Shown piece by piece: positions 12,405-22,600 of a DNA stretch of 64,000 nucleotides. This stretch comes from Larimichthys crocea. Lineage: Eukaryota; Chordata; Actinopteri; Sciaenidae. The translations under genes and the position numbers were made by a program. Numbering within the stretch: the stretch's first letter is position 1; every line of letters begins with the position of its first letter. The stretch lies in assembly GCF_000972845.2 (NCBI RefSeq), contig NC_040033.1, forward strand, positions 2,098,344-2,162,343, given 5' to 3'. The notes beneath the pieces are model-generated. The model saw only the letters and a program-made list of their open reading frames with translations, was not told the origin of the DNA and searched no databases.

Positions 12405-12625
12405 TCTAGTATCGTGCTAGAACCGGAGCTGGGCAAGGCACCAGACAACTGACTTTTTTTTTGAGAGCTTGGTGAAATAATAGGCTGAAAGACAGACACC
12501 GAGCTGGGCTGACTGCTGTTGGACTAGTCAGTGATATTAGCTGCTGCTGCTGGGTCTGCTGGTGTTGACCTTGCTTGATGTTTGGCTGTTGGCAAAGTTG
12601 GTTCAATCTGCCTTGATCGGTCGGG
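12405..12625 (-). repeat. Dispersed repeat, family B, copy 3 (reverse orientation)
   Basis: On the minus strand it reads 'ccaacagccaaacatcaagc', 'aaggtcaaca', 'gtctgtctttcagcctatta', 'tttcaccaagctct', 'gcccagctccggttctagca'. This is the order of the copy at 10127-10515. It has a short deletion between the 'accaagctct' and 'gcccagctcc' blocks. The overlapping 140-codon minus frame (12406-12828) is repeat-derived. Confidence 0.8.
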
Positions 12626-12659
12626 TTTAGAGAAGGAGAGAGGGAAGGGCATAGAGCAA

Positions 12660-12745
12660 AAGATGAATAGCACCAATCGCTGTAATGATAACAACTAATA
12701 GAAATAATAGAAATATGACTAATAGTAAGAATAATAATAATGTCA
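12660..12745. repeat. AT-rich low-complexity stretch
   Basis: Imperfect runs of ATA/TAA-type triplets ('aataataataatg', 'aatagaaataatagaaata'). Confidence 0.6.
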
Positions 12746-14079
12746 ATGACATTGGCAGTGGGCATCAAGCAGGACCACAGCAGAAGGTGAAACAATAATC
12801 CACGATTTAGACTTGATCCAAAAAACACTCTGATAGGCTCCAGACATATTTTGGACTTTAAAAAAAAAAGTCAAACTATTTTTTCATTCAGCAGTACTAA
12901 TTTACTTGCGGCCCTGATGTGGAGGCCATTTGTATTTGTGCTATTTTTTGTGGGGACGGCTTCCTGCAACCTGATAAACCATTTAGCAAAAACAATCAAT
13001 TTGTCTTTTCCCTAATTGCAACAGTCTGACACTTCTGACCTCGTCTAGGCAAACAGACAGACCGAAAATAAGTTGAAATAATTAAAACTAACAGCCATAA
13101 AAACAGACTTGGAATTAACCAGGGGACCAGTGTTGTTTCTGTTCTGAGGATGATTTAAATAAAACAATCCCACTAATTCACAGAGTGGAAAAAACATTTC
13201 GGGAATTAAAGCAGCTCCTCTGTCTTCTATATCAGATAAAAGGTTAACAAAGAAACATTTGAATGCAATCAACATCTATTCTTTTGGTATGTTAGCGAAT
13301 CTGATTGTAAAATCTAATCTAGCAATAAAAATCATTTTGAATCCAATTACTAATCATGGCTGATGAATTATGAGAATATGACGGCAAGAAAACGCCAAAA
13401 AAAAAAAAAAAAGAAAGAAGCCGGTGATATTCAGTTCGATGTGGTACAGTCTGCTCTCTTCTTTGTGAAGATGTGCTGAAGGTGTTCCATGCAGATCTTT
13501 TTTAAAGAGCATAAACATGGGTATTCATGGGATTCTGGAGAGCCGTCCTTCACCATGTACCGCAAATAAAAAGGATGTTGGGCAAACACTGGAATGGGTA
13601 AAGAGAGAGGGAAAAATCAAGAAGGAGGAGAGCGAGGCGAGCGAGAATGGGAGCCAGTTCTTTCATGTCCTTCCAGTCCTCTCTCTCTCTCCCTCATAAG
13701 GGTTTACTCAGAGAAATCTGCCGCCTGTGGTTCTTCATAGAGTTCTGAATTGGCCCTATTGGTGGGATTTGTTTGCACAAAAGGAAGACATTTGGACTGG
13801 GATTATCAAAGGCCCAGACCTCCATGTCTCAGCTCAGTGCAGCAGCTTGCCAGAGATGCTCCTTTTTGCCAACTCCGAACTGAAACTGGCGTGCACGGAG
13901 CTGTCGTAAGAGCAACCCTTTGTGTTTTGAAGAGTTTCGTGGGTGGTGCGTGTCTTTTTTTAAATTAGAAGAAGCTAGTTAGCTGGCTAGTCTGTTCTTA
14001 ACGTTATTTATCATGCATTATTGTTGTATTGTTGTCTTTAAGCACGATATCACAGCCATCAAGTGCTTATTTTAGAACC
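12746..14079. other. Unassigned non-coding DNA
   Basis: Contains an A run near 13397-13412 and a short CT run at 13680-13692. No gene was recognised. Confidence 0.5.
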
Positions 14080-14585
14080 CTTTCACAAGATTCTCCAGTT
14101 TTAAACCAACTCATGGAGCTTTACGTTGGCCAAGCGGCGGTGAAATGAAACCAATGAGTGCCCAAAAACTCAAACGTCCACTTGAGGCTGGTTCCAGAAG
14201 TGAGTCAGTCTCTGTGGATGTGTTTACTTGGGTTTACCTCCCACTATCCATTGAATTACGATGACCCCTAGAAGAATGAAGACACAAGGGGTTCTGTGGC
14301 TTCTGTGTCAAACCGGTAGTTCCTCAAACGTCCTCTGGAAGTGAGTCAGTCTCCATAATTTCCCATGTTCAAATGTCCAACTTCACAGCAGCTTAAAGTT
14401 AACTTAAAGTTATGTATAATTAGGTTTTCTGACGGTTGGGTGCCATTACAGGTCCAACCACCTCAACGCTCCGCACCTTTGCCCTTTTTTAAGATTAGCC
14501 GGGAGGCGGCAGAGACAGGGCGATTTGTAATTTCAGCCTAAAAAAAAATCGGCGGTCGCCACCGAGAAACAAAAAAAGCACGCTT
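14080..14585 (-). repeat. Dispersed repeat, family A, reverse copy with internal rearrangement
   Basis: Plus-strand text 'ctcaaacgtccacttgaggc' plus 'agaagtgagtcagtct' (14170-14212) and then 'cctcaaacgtcctctggaag', 'tgagtcagtctccataat', 'ccatgttcaaatgtccaac' and 'ttcacagcag' (14322-14394) repeat the same part of family A twice. The distal part, with 'gggtgccattaca' and 'gccgggaggcggcagaga', matches the reverse complement of the head of the copy at 53680. It is probably two nested or duplicated copies. Confidence 0.65.
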
Positions 14586-16690
14586 TTGCATTTTCTGTGT
14601 TTTGTTTTCTGGGTGAAATAAAGAACCCATTGTTTAAAATTATAGAGAATTTCACACACAGTCATCGTTATTGTAATCTGGGTATGTGGTTGACGGGGTC
14701 ACAGCAACAGAAATGTTTCCTTTTGAAATATTTCTCATGTTTCAATCTATTGTTGCTTCAGCTCAGGAAATATGTGAATCTGGTGCAAATCATTTATTGT
14801 CATCCATCCTTGCTGAGAGATTAAATAGCCTAAATAAAAGTATTAAAGAATGAAGCCTCATCCTTTCCTCTGTCCTCTTACATTCATTTCTTTATGGATA
14901 ACTGGAGAAAAAAAGCAAGATACAAGTGTTTTAATTGGATAACTGGCGCCATTAATTGCAAGATTACAGTGTCAACGTCTTCTTTTCGCGGTTGTGTCTC
15001 AACCATCTGCTTCGTATCACGAAGTAGAAGAAAACAAACGAGTAAAGGCGCTGATTAAAGAGACAGAGAGGAGTCACGTTCATCTGAAGCAGTAACTCTC
15101 TGTTTCACTGCCGAATGTGAAAATCATGCAGCTGCTTATCCAGAACACTTTTTTGTTTTTAAAGACTAAAGATTGTGAGATCGTTTCAATCAGATCTCAC
15201 TTCAAGAAGATAAAATGGCGTTGCATCACGTCTCTTAGAGACGCATGAAAATGTTGATTCTCTCTCTGCTGGTGTATAATGATCTCTTAGAGTGAGCGCC
15301 ACAACAACAACAACAACATAAATAAATAGATAAAATGTCATTACACTCGAAAAACGAGTCACAGAGACTTTGCAAAGACTAACATCAGGTTTCTGAGGCA
15401 CAGCTGCACGTCATCGGCATAGCTTGAACTCCACTGTCTTTCCACTGCCCTTTTTTCTTCTTTACATCATCTCCTCTTCATCTTCATCAGGATCTTCTCA
15501 CTGTTCCGGCTCTGAGTGCTGCTATTGTGAGTGTAAATGGCCTCAGATGCATAAAAGACAGAGATTTAGAAGAGGAGAGGGAGGGAAGAGAAAGAGAAAG
15601 AGAAGCTCTAGAGGCGGTGGTGGTGGCATTGAGGGTTTTTTTTTTTTTTTTGTTAAGCTCCTTTACTGCATGCCCCACAGATGTACAAGAGGGGGTGCAG
15701 CTACTGTGGAGAGAGAGAAAGACCTGGAAAATATCATGTTTGCCTCATTAGAAAAACGACACTCTCGCTGAGGTGAGTGCAAACAAACAGACAATGGGTA
15801 TAATAAGACACCCTGCAGCCCCTCACATATTCAAATGAGTGGGATACATGCAGATTTGCACTTTGTTATTTAAAAATGTTCAGCCCGTTGCTCGCTGAAC
15901 ACGAGCAGCACATCAGGATAAAACAAGCAGAGTGCTGGGAAAGAATCAATTCCAGGGTAGTTTCGTATCCGTGAAACCCATTAGTCTCGAGACAATTAGG
16001 GCGCGCGTCGTTTGCATTATGTCGTGTGCAATATGATGCCGAATAGCATTAATGCAGCAGCTAAAAGGTGAATTAATCAGTTAATTAATCAGAGGCTTTT
16101 CACGACACAAAGGGGATGAAAAAAGATATGAGAAGAGGAGTCTCTTGATATTATTATCGTTGCATATGCACGTTCATGTGAGGTGAAGTCTTGTTTGTTC
16201 TACAGCGAGACAAAAGCACCATAAATATTTTTATTAAAAGTTTACTGACAGAACTTTTTATTTAATACGGAGATGATTTTTCATCCCTATCACTCGGCGT
16301 TAAATCAGCACACAAGAAATATCCCAGTTAATCAAGAAAAACAGCAAGCGCTCTTCTGTCAAAGATTAACTGTTACTCTTCATCTTGTTTTATTCAATAA
16401 AGGGAAAAAAAAGAAAATATGAAACTTATAAAATATTCAACTGACTGGCATCAAAAATAGATAACTGTCGGGAAAAAAAAGAGGTTATACAAGCAGAGGA
16501 AATAAAAGAACACCTACGACATACGAACAAATGCACCGAAAATATAAAACAAAATAAAAATATGTATTGAAAAGTATAATAATGTCATATTTTAGGTGAT
16601 TTATTGAAGCGGTTAAAGCAAACTGTTGCTTATTTATGCATCCAGCAGACACTGTAAATCTGTGGAAATAAAAATAAATAAATAAATGGC
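14586..16690. other. Unassigned non-coding DNA, about 2.1 kb
   Basis: Holds an ACA-repeat near 15300-15318, a GA-rich stretch near 15555-15605 and a T run near 15636-15650. The 115-codon frame at 15424-15771 rides on these low-complexity tracts (runs of S, R/K and G), so I do not call a gene. An AT-rich part at 15955-16110 is discussed as a possible conserved element. Confidence 0.5.
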
Positions 16691-16691
16691 C

Positions 16692-16775
16692 TAAATGTAA
16701 AAATTTGCAAAAACTTGGATCACTTGTGGATCTTAAATGTAAAAATTTGCAAAAACTTGGATCACTTGTGGATCT
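16692..16775. repeat. Perfect two-copy tandem repeat, 42-bp unit
   Basis: The unit beginning 'taaatgtaaaaatttgcaaa' starts at 16692 and again at 16734 and is identical across the full unit, ending 'cttgtggatct'. It sits just before a family A copy. Confidence 0.95.
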
Positions 16776-16799
16776 GAGGCGAGCTGAGGGAAGCCTGGT

Positions 16800-17005
16800 T
16801 GCTCTGTAATGACACCCACATGTCAATCAAAGTATGCATAACTTAATATAATGTGAACAGGTGAGTTGTATATAAATTCACCCTCAGTACAGTTGTCATG
16901 AACGGGGAAATTAGCTACAGAGACCAAAACTGTTTTTTGTACCAGGCTGTAAACATGTTTATTTCTGCTGTGAAACATGGGGACTTATGGAGACTGACTC
17001 ATGAT
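16800..17005 (+). repeat. Dispersed repeat, family A, copy
   Basis: Runs from 'ttgctctgtaatgacaccca' through 'tgtcaatcaaag', 'taatataatgtgaacagg', 'catgaacggggaaattagc' and 'gagaccaaaactgtttttt' to 'ggagactgactcat'. It is nearly identical to 2080-2225 over the shared part but has lost the downstream third. The high similarity suggests a fairly recent common source. Confidence 0.8.
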
Positions 17006-17488
17006 ATCAGTGGGGATAATGAATGACAGATGTGCTAATGAGCTCAGAACATTACGCTGCATCATGCTGTTTGGATGTGGAGGCGTTGTTGGACATTACC
17101 GCCCACATTTCATAACCTGGCTTAGACATAATGTTCATTTCCATAACACCTGAAAGTGGGAGGACAAAAAGTCAAAACTGTCCTCCGTATTCCGGCACCG
17201 TTCCATACTGAGCAGCATTATCGTTCATTATTTAGAGTTATTGTTCACGTGCTCATGTTTCGAGTCTCTCTTTTTTTCCTCTAGGGAAACTATCTGGCTC
17301 TTCGTCCTCCAAAACAATGAGCTGAAAGACACTAAAGCACACTACAGGGCAAGGTTGGATATTTAAAAGGGTCAGTTCATCCGAATTACCAAAATAAAAC
17401 AGATGTTTTAAATATATAATTGTACAAATATAGGGTAGCAAAATGTATGCTGTAGCTCATAATGTGGATTTTCACTTGAACCAAAGGA
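17006..17488. other. Unassigned non-coding DNA
   Basis: No gene or repeat was recognised. Confidence 0.5.
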
Positions 17489-17489
17489 T

Positions 17490-17540
17490 CTCTTCTTCTT
17501 CTTCTTCTTCTTCTTCTTCTTCTTCTTCTGCTGCTGCTGC
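17490..17540. repeat. CTT microsatellite changing to CTG
   Basis: About 13 CTT units run to 17529 and are followed directly by four CTG units to 17540. Confidence 0.95.
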
Positions 17541-17920
17541 ATGACTTGATAACGGCAGCCTGAATCCTATTACCGTCCTCGGGTTCATTTATTCCAGAGA
17601 ACCATAAAGAGAGGATGGTGGCTTTTTTATTTATTTTTTTGACGTCCCGTCACCGGGACACATGGTATGCAGTAATGGTGGCATCTGCCTGAGCGCACAC
17701 ACATTTTTGTAAACACTACAGCTTAGTAATGATTCATGACGGGGACGTACTCACACAGAAACTCGAGAGAAGAAAATGTGGAACACCATGATTTAACACG
17801 AAACTCCACGTGACTCCTGAGTCGTTGTTGTGCTCCCAATCACGCGAGGAGAGGACACTTATAACTGTGTGCTAATTAGGAAATTAATTGGCTTAATTAA
17901 TGACCAAATTAGTATATAAC
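17541..17920. other. Unassigned non-coding DNA
   Basis: No gene was recognised. Confidence 0.5.
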
Positions 17921-17924
17921 AGGT

Positions 17925-18360
17925 TCTTGATATTATACAGTAGATTAATCAAAGTGGTCAACAACCTTGGCTATGGCCAAGATTTTTGTAATAAGGAGGT
18001 CATGAGTCCTGCATGTAGATTTTTAATGTGGATGGATTTATTTGGATTTTGGTACAGTATTCATGGTTCACAGAGGGTGAACCCTGCAATCTTTGGTGAC
18101 TTTTCCTTTAGCACCACCATAAAATTGACAATTATAATTCATAAAATATATTAACAGCTATTCGATGGATTAATTTCAGATTTCAGGCTCCCTGGAGAAT
18201 CAGTTTTAAAGACTTCTTTGGTCTTTACTGGTCAAATTTTTCATGTAATCATCTGAAATCTACCAATTTTTTTGTTCTGTTATTTATGGTTTCTAGTGGA
18301 TTAAACCTGCCAACTTTGGTGAACCCCCCCCCCAGTCTTTTTCTCTAGAAGCATCATGAA
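17925..18360. repeat. Dispersed repeat, family C, opposite orientation
   Basis: 'ttggtacagtattcatggtt', 'cacagagggtgaaccctgca', 'ctttggtgacttttccttta', 'gcaccaccataaaattgaca' and 'ctattcgatggatt' follow the remembered teleost element in reverse relative to 84-490. A second internal block, 'ccaactttggtgaacc' to 'ctctagaagcatcatgaag' (18310-18361), repeats the same part, as the full element does. An open frame at 17900-18154 is repeat-derived. Confidence 0.65.
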
Positions 18361-20045
18361 GTAAAAATTTATAAAATGAGTAACAATTCTAATTACAGAT
18401 ATTTATTGTCATTTTACATAGATTTGTATGTAATTTTGAAAAAAAAAAAAAAGAATATGTTGATTTTTCTGTACAGAAAAATAAATAACTGAATAATTGA
18501 AATGGTCCTTATCCTTGGGCATTGATTGTTAATTTACAGATAATGTCTGTAATTTCCTTCTCTCTACCGTTGTTAGCCTTTTTGTGCTACTTAGCTCTGT
18601 CTCTACTTCACAAATTAAATGTAATAATATTACTGTAATCTGTCAGTAAAAGTAATATATTACACTGTTTATGATTAGGTGCAGCAGAGTAAGAAAGAAG
18701 TAGCACATCCCGTCTTACGTCACCAACACTAACACCACAGGATGGGTGGAGGAAGCTGAAAAGTTGTCTGATGGTTGGTTGTTTGGTTGCTGATGGTGAT
18801 GGATAGCAACTACCATTAATTACTGTTATTAATTAGATATACATGAACACTTTCTTTAAACCTTGACAACAAAATGCACGGAGTGGGAAGCCTAAACTTT
18901 AAAGTAAAGTTTGAATATACACCCATATGCCCCAAATTCAGATGACCTGACCTCATTGTTCTCGGTGTTGCTAAAGCAATGCGCGGACGCCGACTCGTGT
19001 TAGTTACTTTTATTTTCATGCACTTGTTAAAAAAAAACTCTTCTTAATCCTGCCAGAATTATCAATATGGCTCTTTTTGTTAGAGAACGCAGAACAACAA
19101 TGCAATAAAGTGAAATGTATGTTTTGAATTATGCATACGTGAGGGAAGTGCTGTGAGTACAAAGCATTAGAAACAGGTCCTCAAATACTAGATGTCATAA
19201 TAGAATTCCACTCAATATGCAAATGTTCAGCGTGTTTTCAAGGCAATCACAAGTACGCTCAGCCACTGCTCTTTCCTGGACATGGTCTATTTTTGTATGA
19301 ATGGAAATATGTTTATTTTATGAATTATTATTATTTATTTTTGCTCAGCACAGTTCACAGTATCCAATCAGAGGAAATGGGTGCTTTATTTTAAGGCACA
19401 GACAAACACTAATAAGGATTTAAGTAAAGTTGTCACATCATAAATTGATTATGTCTCTGTTAAATGTCATTGTAATGCGGTTTTCCTTCCCCTCCAGTCG
19501 TGTGTGTTGTCAGTTGAGGAGTTGCAGGCCCCTCTATGAATCGACGCAGAACCAAGAGTTTTAAAACTGCACTGTCCAAAGCAAAGAGGGAGTAACGTGA
19601 ACATTTGTCAAATCGACATTTCATCAGACAGCTCTTCTGAACTTATGACAGTCCTCTGAACACCCCAGTGGGCATGGAGGAGTCTCACCAAAGGGTGTCA
19701 TTAGACTGACGAGAGAAATGAACGGTCAGATCCAAAGCTTCCTTTGTGTGTAATTATGGGAAATTATCCTTCACAGTTTTGGCAGGGCAACGGGGCTGAT
19801 GAAAATTTGCCACCCCTGCGGTCAGAGTGACTGCAGAGAGGATAGAAAATAACCACTGCCACTGAAAGACGTGTCAGAACAACTTCTCAGACCACCTAAT
19901 TTTTTTTAAATTGAGACTTTCCTTTGAGTTAAGGTGACATTAAAATGACTTTGAATCATGTGGCACAGATTGACTCCAACATTTTACCCCAAAACTTTTT
20001 TTTTTGACAAATATTCTGATTAATTCACGTTTAATAAATCACAAC
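18361..20045. other. Unassigned non-coding DNA, about 1.7 kb
   Basis: Contains an A run at 18438-18453 and AT-rich text. No gene or clear repeat was recognised. Confidence 0.5.
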
Positions 20046-20050
20046 CAATC

Positions 20051-20310
20051 TCCAAAAAGTTGCCACGCTGTGTAAAATGTAAGTACAAGCAAAATGTGAT
20101 GTCGTGCAAAACATTGAAACTCTATATTTGACTGAAAATAGCACAAAGACAACAATCAATGCTGAAACTGAGAGTTTTTATTGTGTTTGGAGAATGATGC
20201 CAGCAGCATGTTTCAAAGAAGTTGGACGGCGGCAGCAAAATACTGGTGTAGTTTCATATTTAGTCTGTGGTTACAATCTTAAAGAACGTGTAAAGGCAAT
20301 TCAATAGTTG
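20051..20310 (+). repeat. Dispersed teleost repeat, family D
   Basis: 'tccaaaaagttgccacgctg' and 'tgtaaaatgtaagtacaagc', then 'gcaaaacattgaaactctat', 'atttgactgaaaatagcac', 'aaagacaacaatcaatgctg' and 'aaactgagagtttttattgt', follow the order of a common fish element I know from memory. A diverged second copy lies at 46955-47230. The open frame 20104-20307 is inside the repeat and has no recognised domain. Confidence 0.65.
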
Positions 20311-22134
20311 CTGAAAACACGTGAAAAGACTTTAAACCTCTAACTCCACATTTCAGTAATATATCGTTCAAACTGTTTTCAGTCTCAGGATTTTGTGGGC
20401 GGTCCTTAAAGGGTGGCTTGATGACACGCTGAGGCCACCCTGAACAGAGAATTAATTTTTACCTGATTTTGACACCTAATTTCACAAACTTGACGATATT
20501 TTTAATCATTGAAATTCGGCTGGGTGGTTAATAACACTTTCTTCTTTGGTCTGACAAACTCAGAACACATTACACATAGTTTAGGTGTTGACCATGAACT
20601 GTCTCCAGCCAAACAAACAGTTGAGTCTCTCTCTGGCGTCACTCCTCACATCCTATTATGCTGCAAATATATTCACACTGAATCTGAATAAATTCAATAC
20701 TGAAAATACTAAATACTAAAAATATATTTGTGAGCATTTTTTAAGGAATTTCATCTTCAATAGAAATCAGTGGGTTTAGGGCTTTGACAGTCAAGGTAGG
20801 GAACTCTGTCGTTGGATTTCTTGCCAGTACGAATAGAATATATAACAAAGGCTACATCCCCTACTTTGGGTCCTCTGCTTTGTTCTGTGAAGGCATCCAA
20901 GCTAGAAAGACACCATCTTCACCTGGACCAAACAAAAGAAGGAAAATGTTCCTGATTTTGAATGAACTACTCTAATTATTCTTAGTGTTAAACTGGTGTG
21001 ATTAGCTGAAACCATCACCTTAGCCGGTATGTGCCATCGCTGAAAATCAACCTGAAATCCAGCTGCCTGTTACAGACAGAAACTACCATTGTTCTGTCAC
21101 ATTTAATTCCACATTTTCCTTTCCTTATTGTCTCACTCTAAGAAATGAAGTTAAAACTCTTCTGCGAGCCTTAATTTTTTATGTTTTTGAATGAACACAC
21201 AGGTCTGACAGATCCCCCACATCTCCACCGCCACCGCCGCCGCCGCCGCCACACTCCTCTTTCCTCTCTCCCTGATTCCTTTTGTCTTCCCAGCAATGCC
21301 GCCACTGGCATCGTGATCACAGTTTCAAGGTTCCCAACACCGGAGCTGCAGTTGAAAAGCAGCCAGAGAAAAGAGTTCCAATTAGGTTTTTTTCAATCAA
21401 ACAGAATAATTTGTATCTTTAAAAAAATAAAAAATTGACAACATATGTGCTGCTCTGTGAGCTACTGTAAGTAATTTGACATGAGTTTGACTATTTCCTC
21501 CCACTCTGTAGGAATTAAAATGACGCCACTGGAAGCTGCTCTCTGTTGCCATTAATTGGCCCCATTACTATTAGTTGTGATTTGTAATTTACCAGCCTGC
21601 TACTTAGCAGAGGAGCAAGGGATTCCCAAACTGAACCAAATTACAGTAAAGCTCTGCTTATTTTGACTAATCCTAAAGAAAAAAAGCACACTTAGGGAAC
21701 TGAAATTTGGGTTGATTTTTCTCCCCAAACTCATTTATTTGCTTTCTTACTGCGATGAAAGGTTGTGATGGGGAAATTTTTCCATATTTAATGATTGCAA
21801 AGATGTTAGTGTGAAGATTAAACATACTGCGCATTGGCAAAACGGCACTTTATCCATAATATTTGTTATTTTAATACCTTAAACGATGGAATTTGGAGGA
21901 CACTTGGAATTACTAAGCCTGCAACTTTGGGATATTGGCAAGTTTTTCTGTCATAACCACAACTTGTATTACGGCTCAATCTCACCAGAGTTGTTCCTGC
22001 CCTTTCTACATAATATTTATGATTCCACCAGAAGCACTGTAGTATGTTTCAGATGCATAAAAACAGTCAAAGGGGAAGCTATTTAACCACATAAAGGAAC
22101 ATAAAGCAAGAAAAAATGACAAATTTTGAGCTTT
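20311..22134. other. Unassigned non-coding DNA, about 1.8 kb
   Basis: Includes a CCG-type triplet run at about 21226-21250. A stretch at 21505-21665 has the look of a conserved non-coding block. No gene was recognised. Confidence 0.5.
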
Positions 22135-22221
22135 GCAGGTGGGATTCAGGGTTAAGACTCCAGTTTTAACTAATTGTTGCAGGTGGGATTCAGGGTTAAG
22201 ACTCCAGTTTTAACTAATTGT
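22135..22221. repeat. Perfect two-copy tandem repeat, 44-bp unit
   Basis: The unit beginning 'gcaggtgggattcagggtta' starts at 22135 and 22179. The copies are identical except where the second ends. Confidence 0.95.
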
Positions 22222-22374
22222 AGCTGGTACCTCTTTTATTTTTACATTACCATGTGTTAAATGACTATATCTAATGTGAAAGGAGTTGCTTGTGGTGGTA
22301 AATTTATGTATTAGTTGTGTACTTGTCTATAATAATCTGACTATGCAGTTAACCCTCAGCTCTTTGGAGCGTTT

Positions 22375-22600
22375 TAGCATCTTTCAGCTTGTTGTTTTGG
22401 TTTCGCCGCCATCGAATTTACTGTTTTGGGTCAGTGGGAAACAGATTTCAGCAAAATAAACCAACTCAACACTGGGAAACTTCTCAACAATAGCAGTATT
22501 TTGTTTGAGGAGTTGGTGGAAACCAAACCAGATCTAAAATGTAATTTGAGGAGTTGGTGGAAACCAAACCAGATCTAAAATGTAAATAAATAATAATGTT
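22375..22600 (+). repeat. Dispersed repeat, family F, with internal 41-bp tandem repeat
   Basis: 'gcatctttcagcttgttgtt' with 'ttggtttcgc' matches 41127-41155, and 'aggagttggtggaaaccaaa' matches 'gagttggtggagaccaaa' at 49484, 50937 and, reversed, 54376. Within it, a perfect 41-bp unit beginning 'tttgaggagttggtggaaac' starts at 22504 and again at 22545. Confidence 0.6.

Noticed and set aside
15424..15771. A 115-codon frame with Ser, Arg/Lys and Gly runs
   Set aside because: The composition follows the TC-, GA- and GGT-rich low-complexity DNA beneath it. No splice pairing or domain was found.
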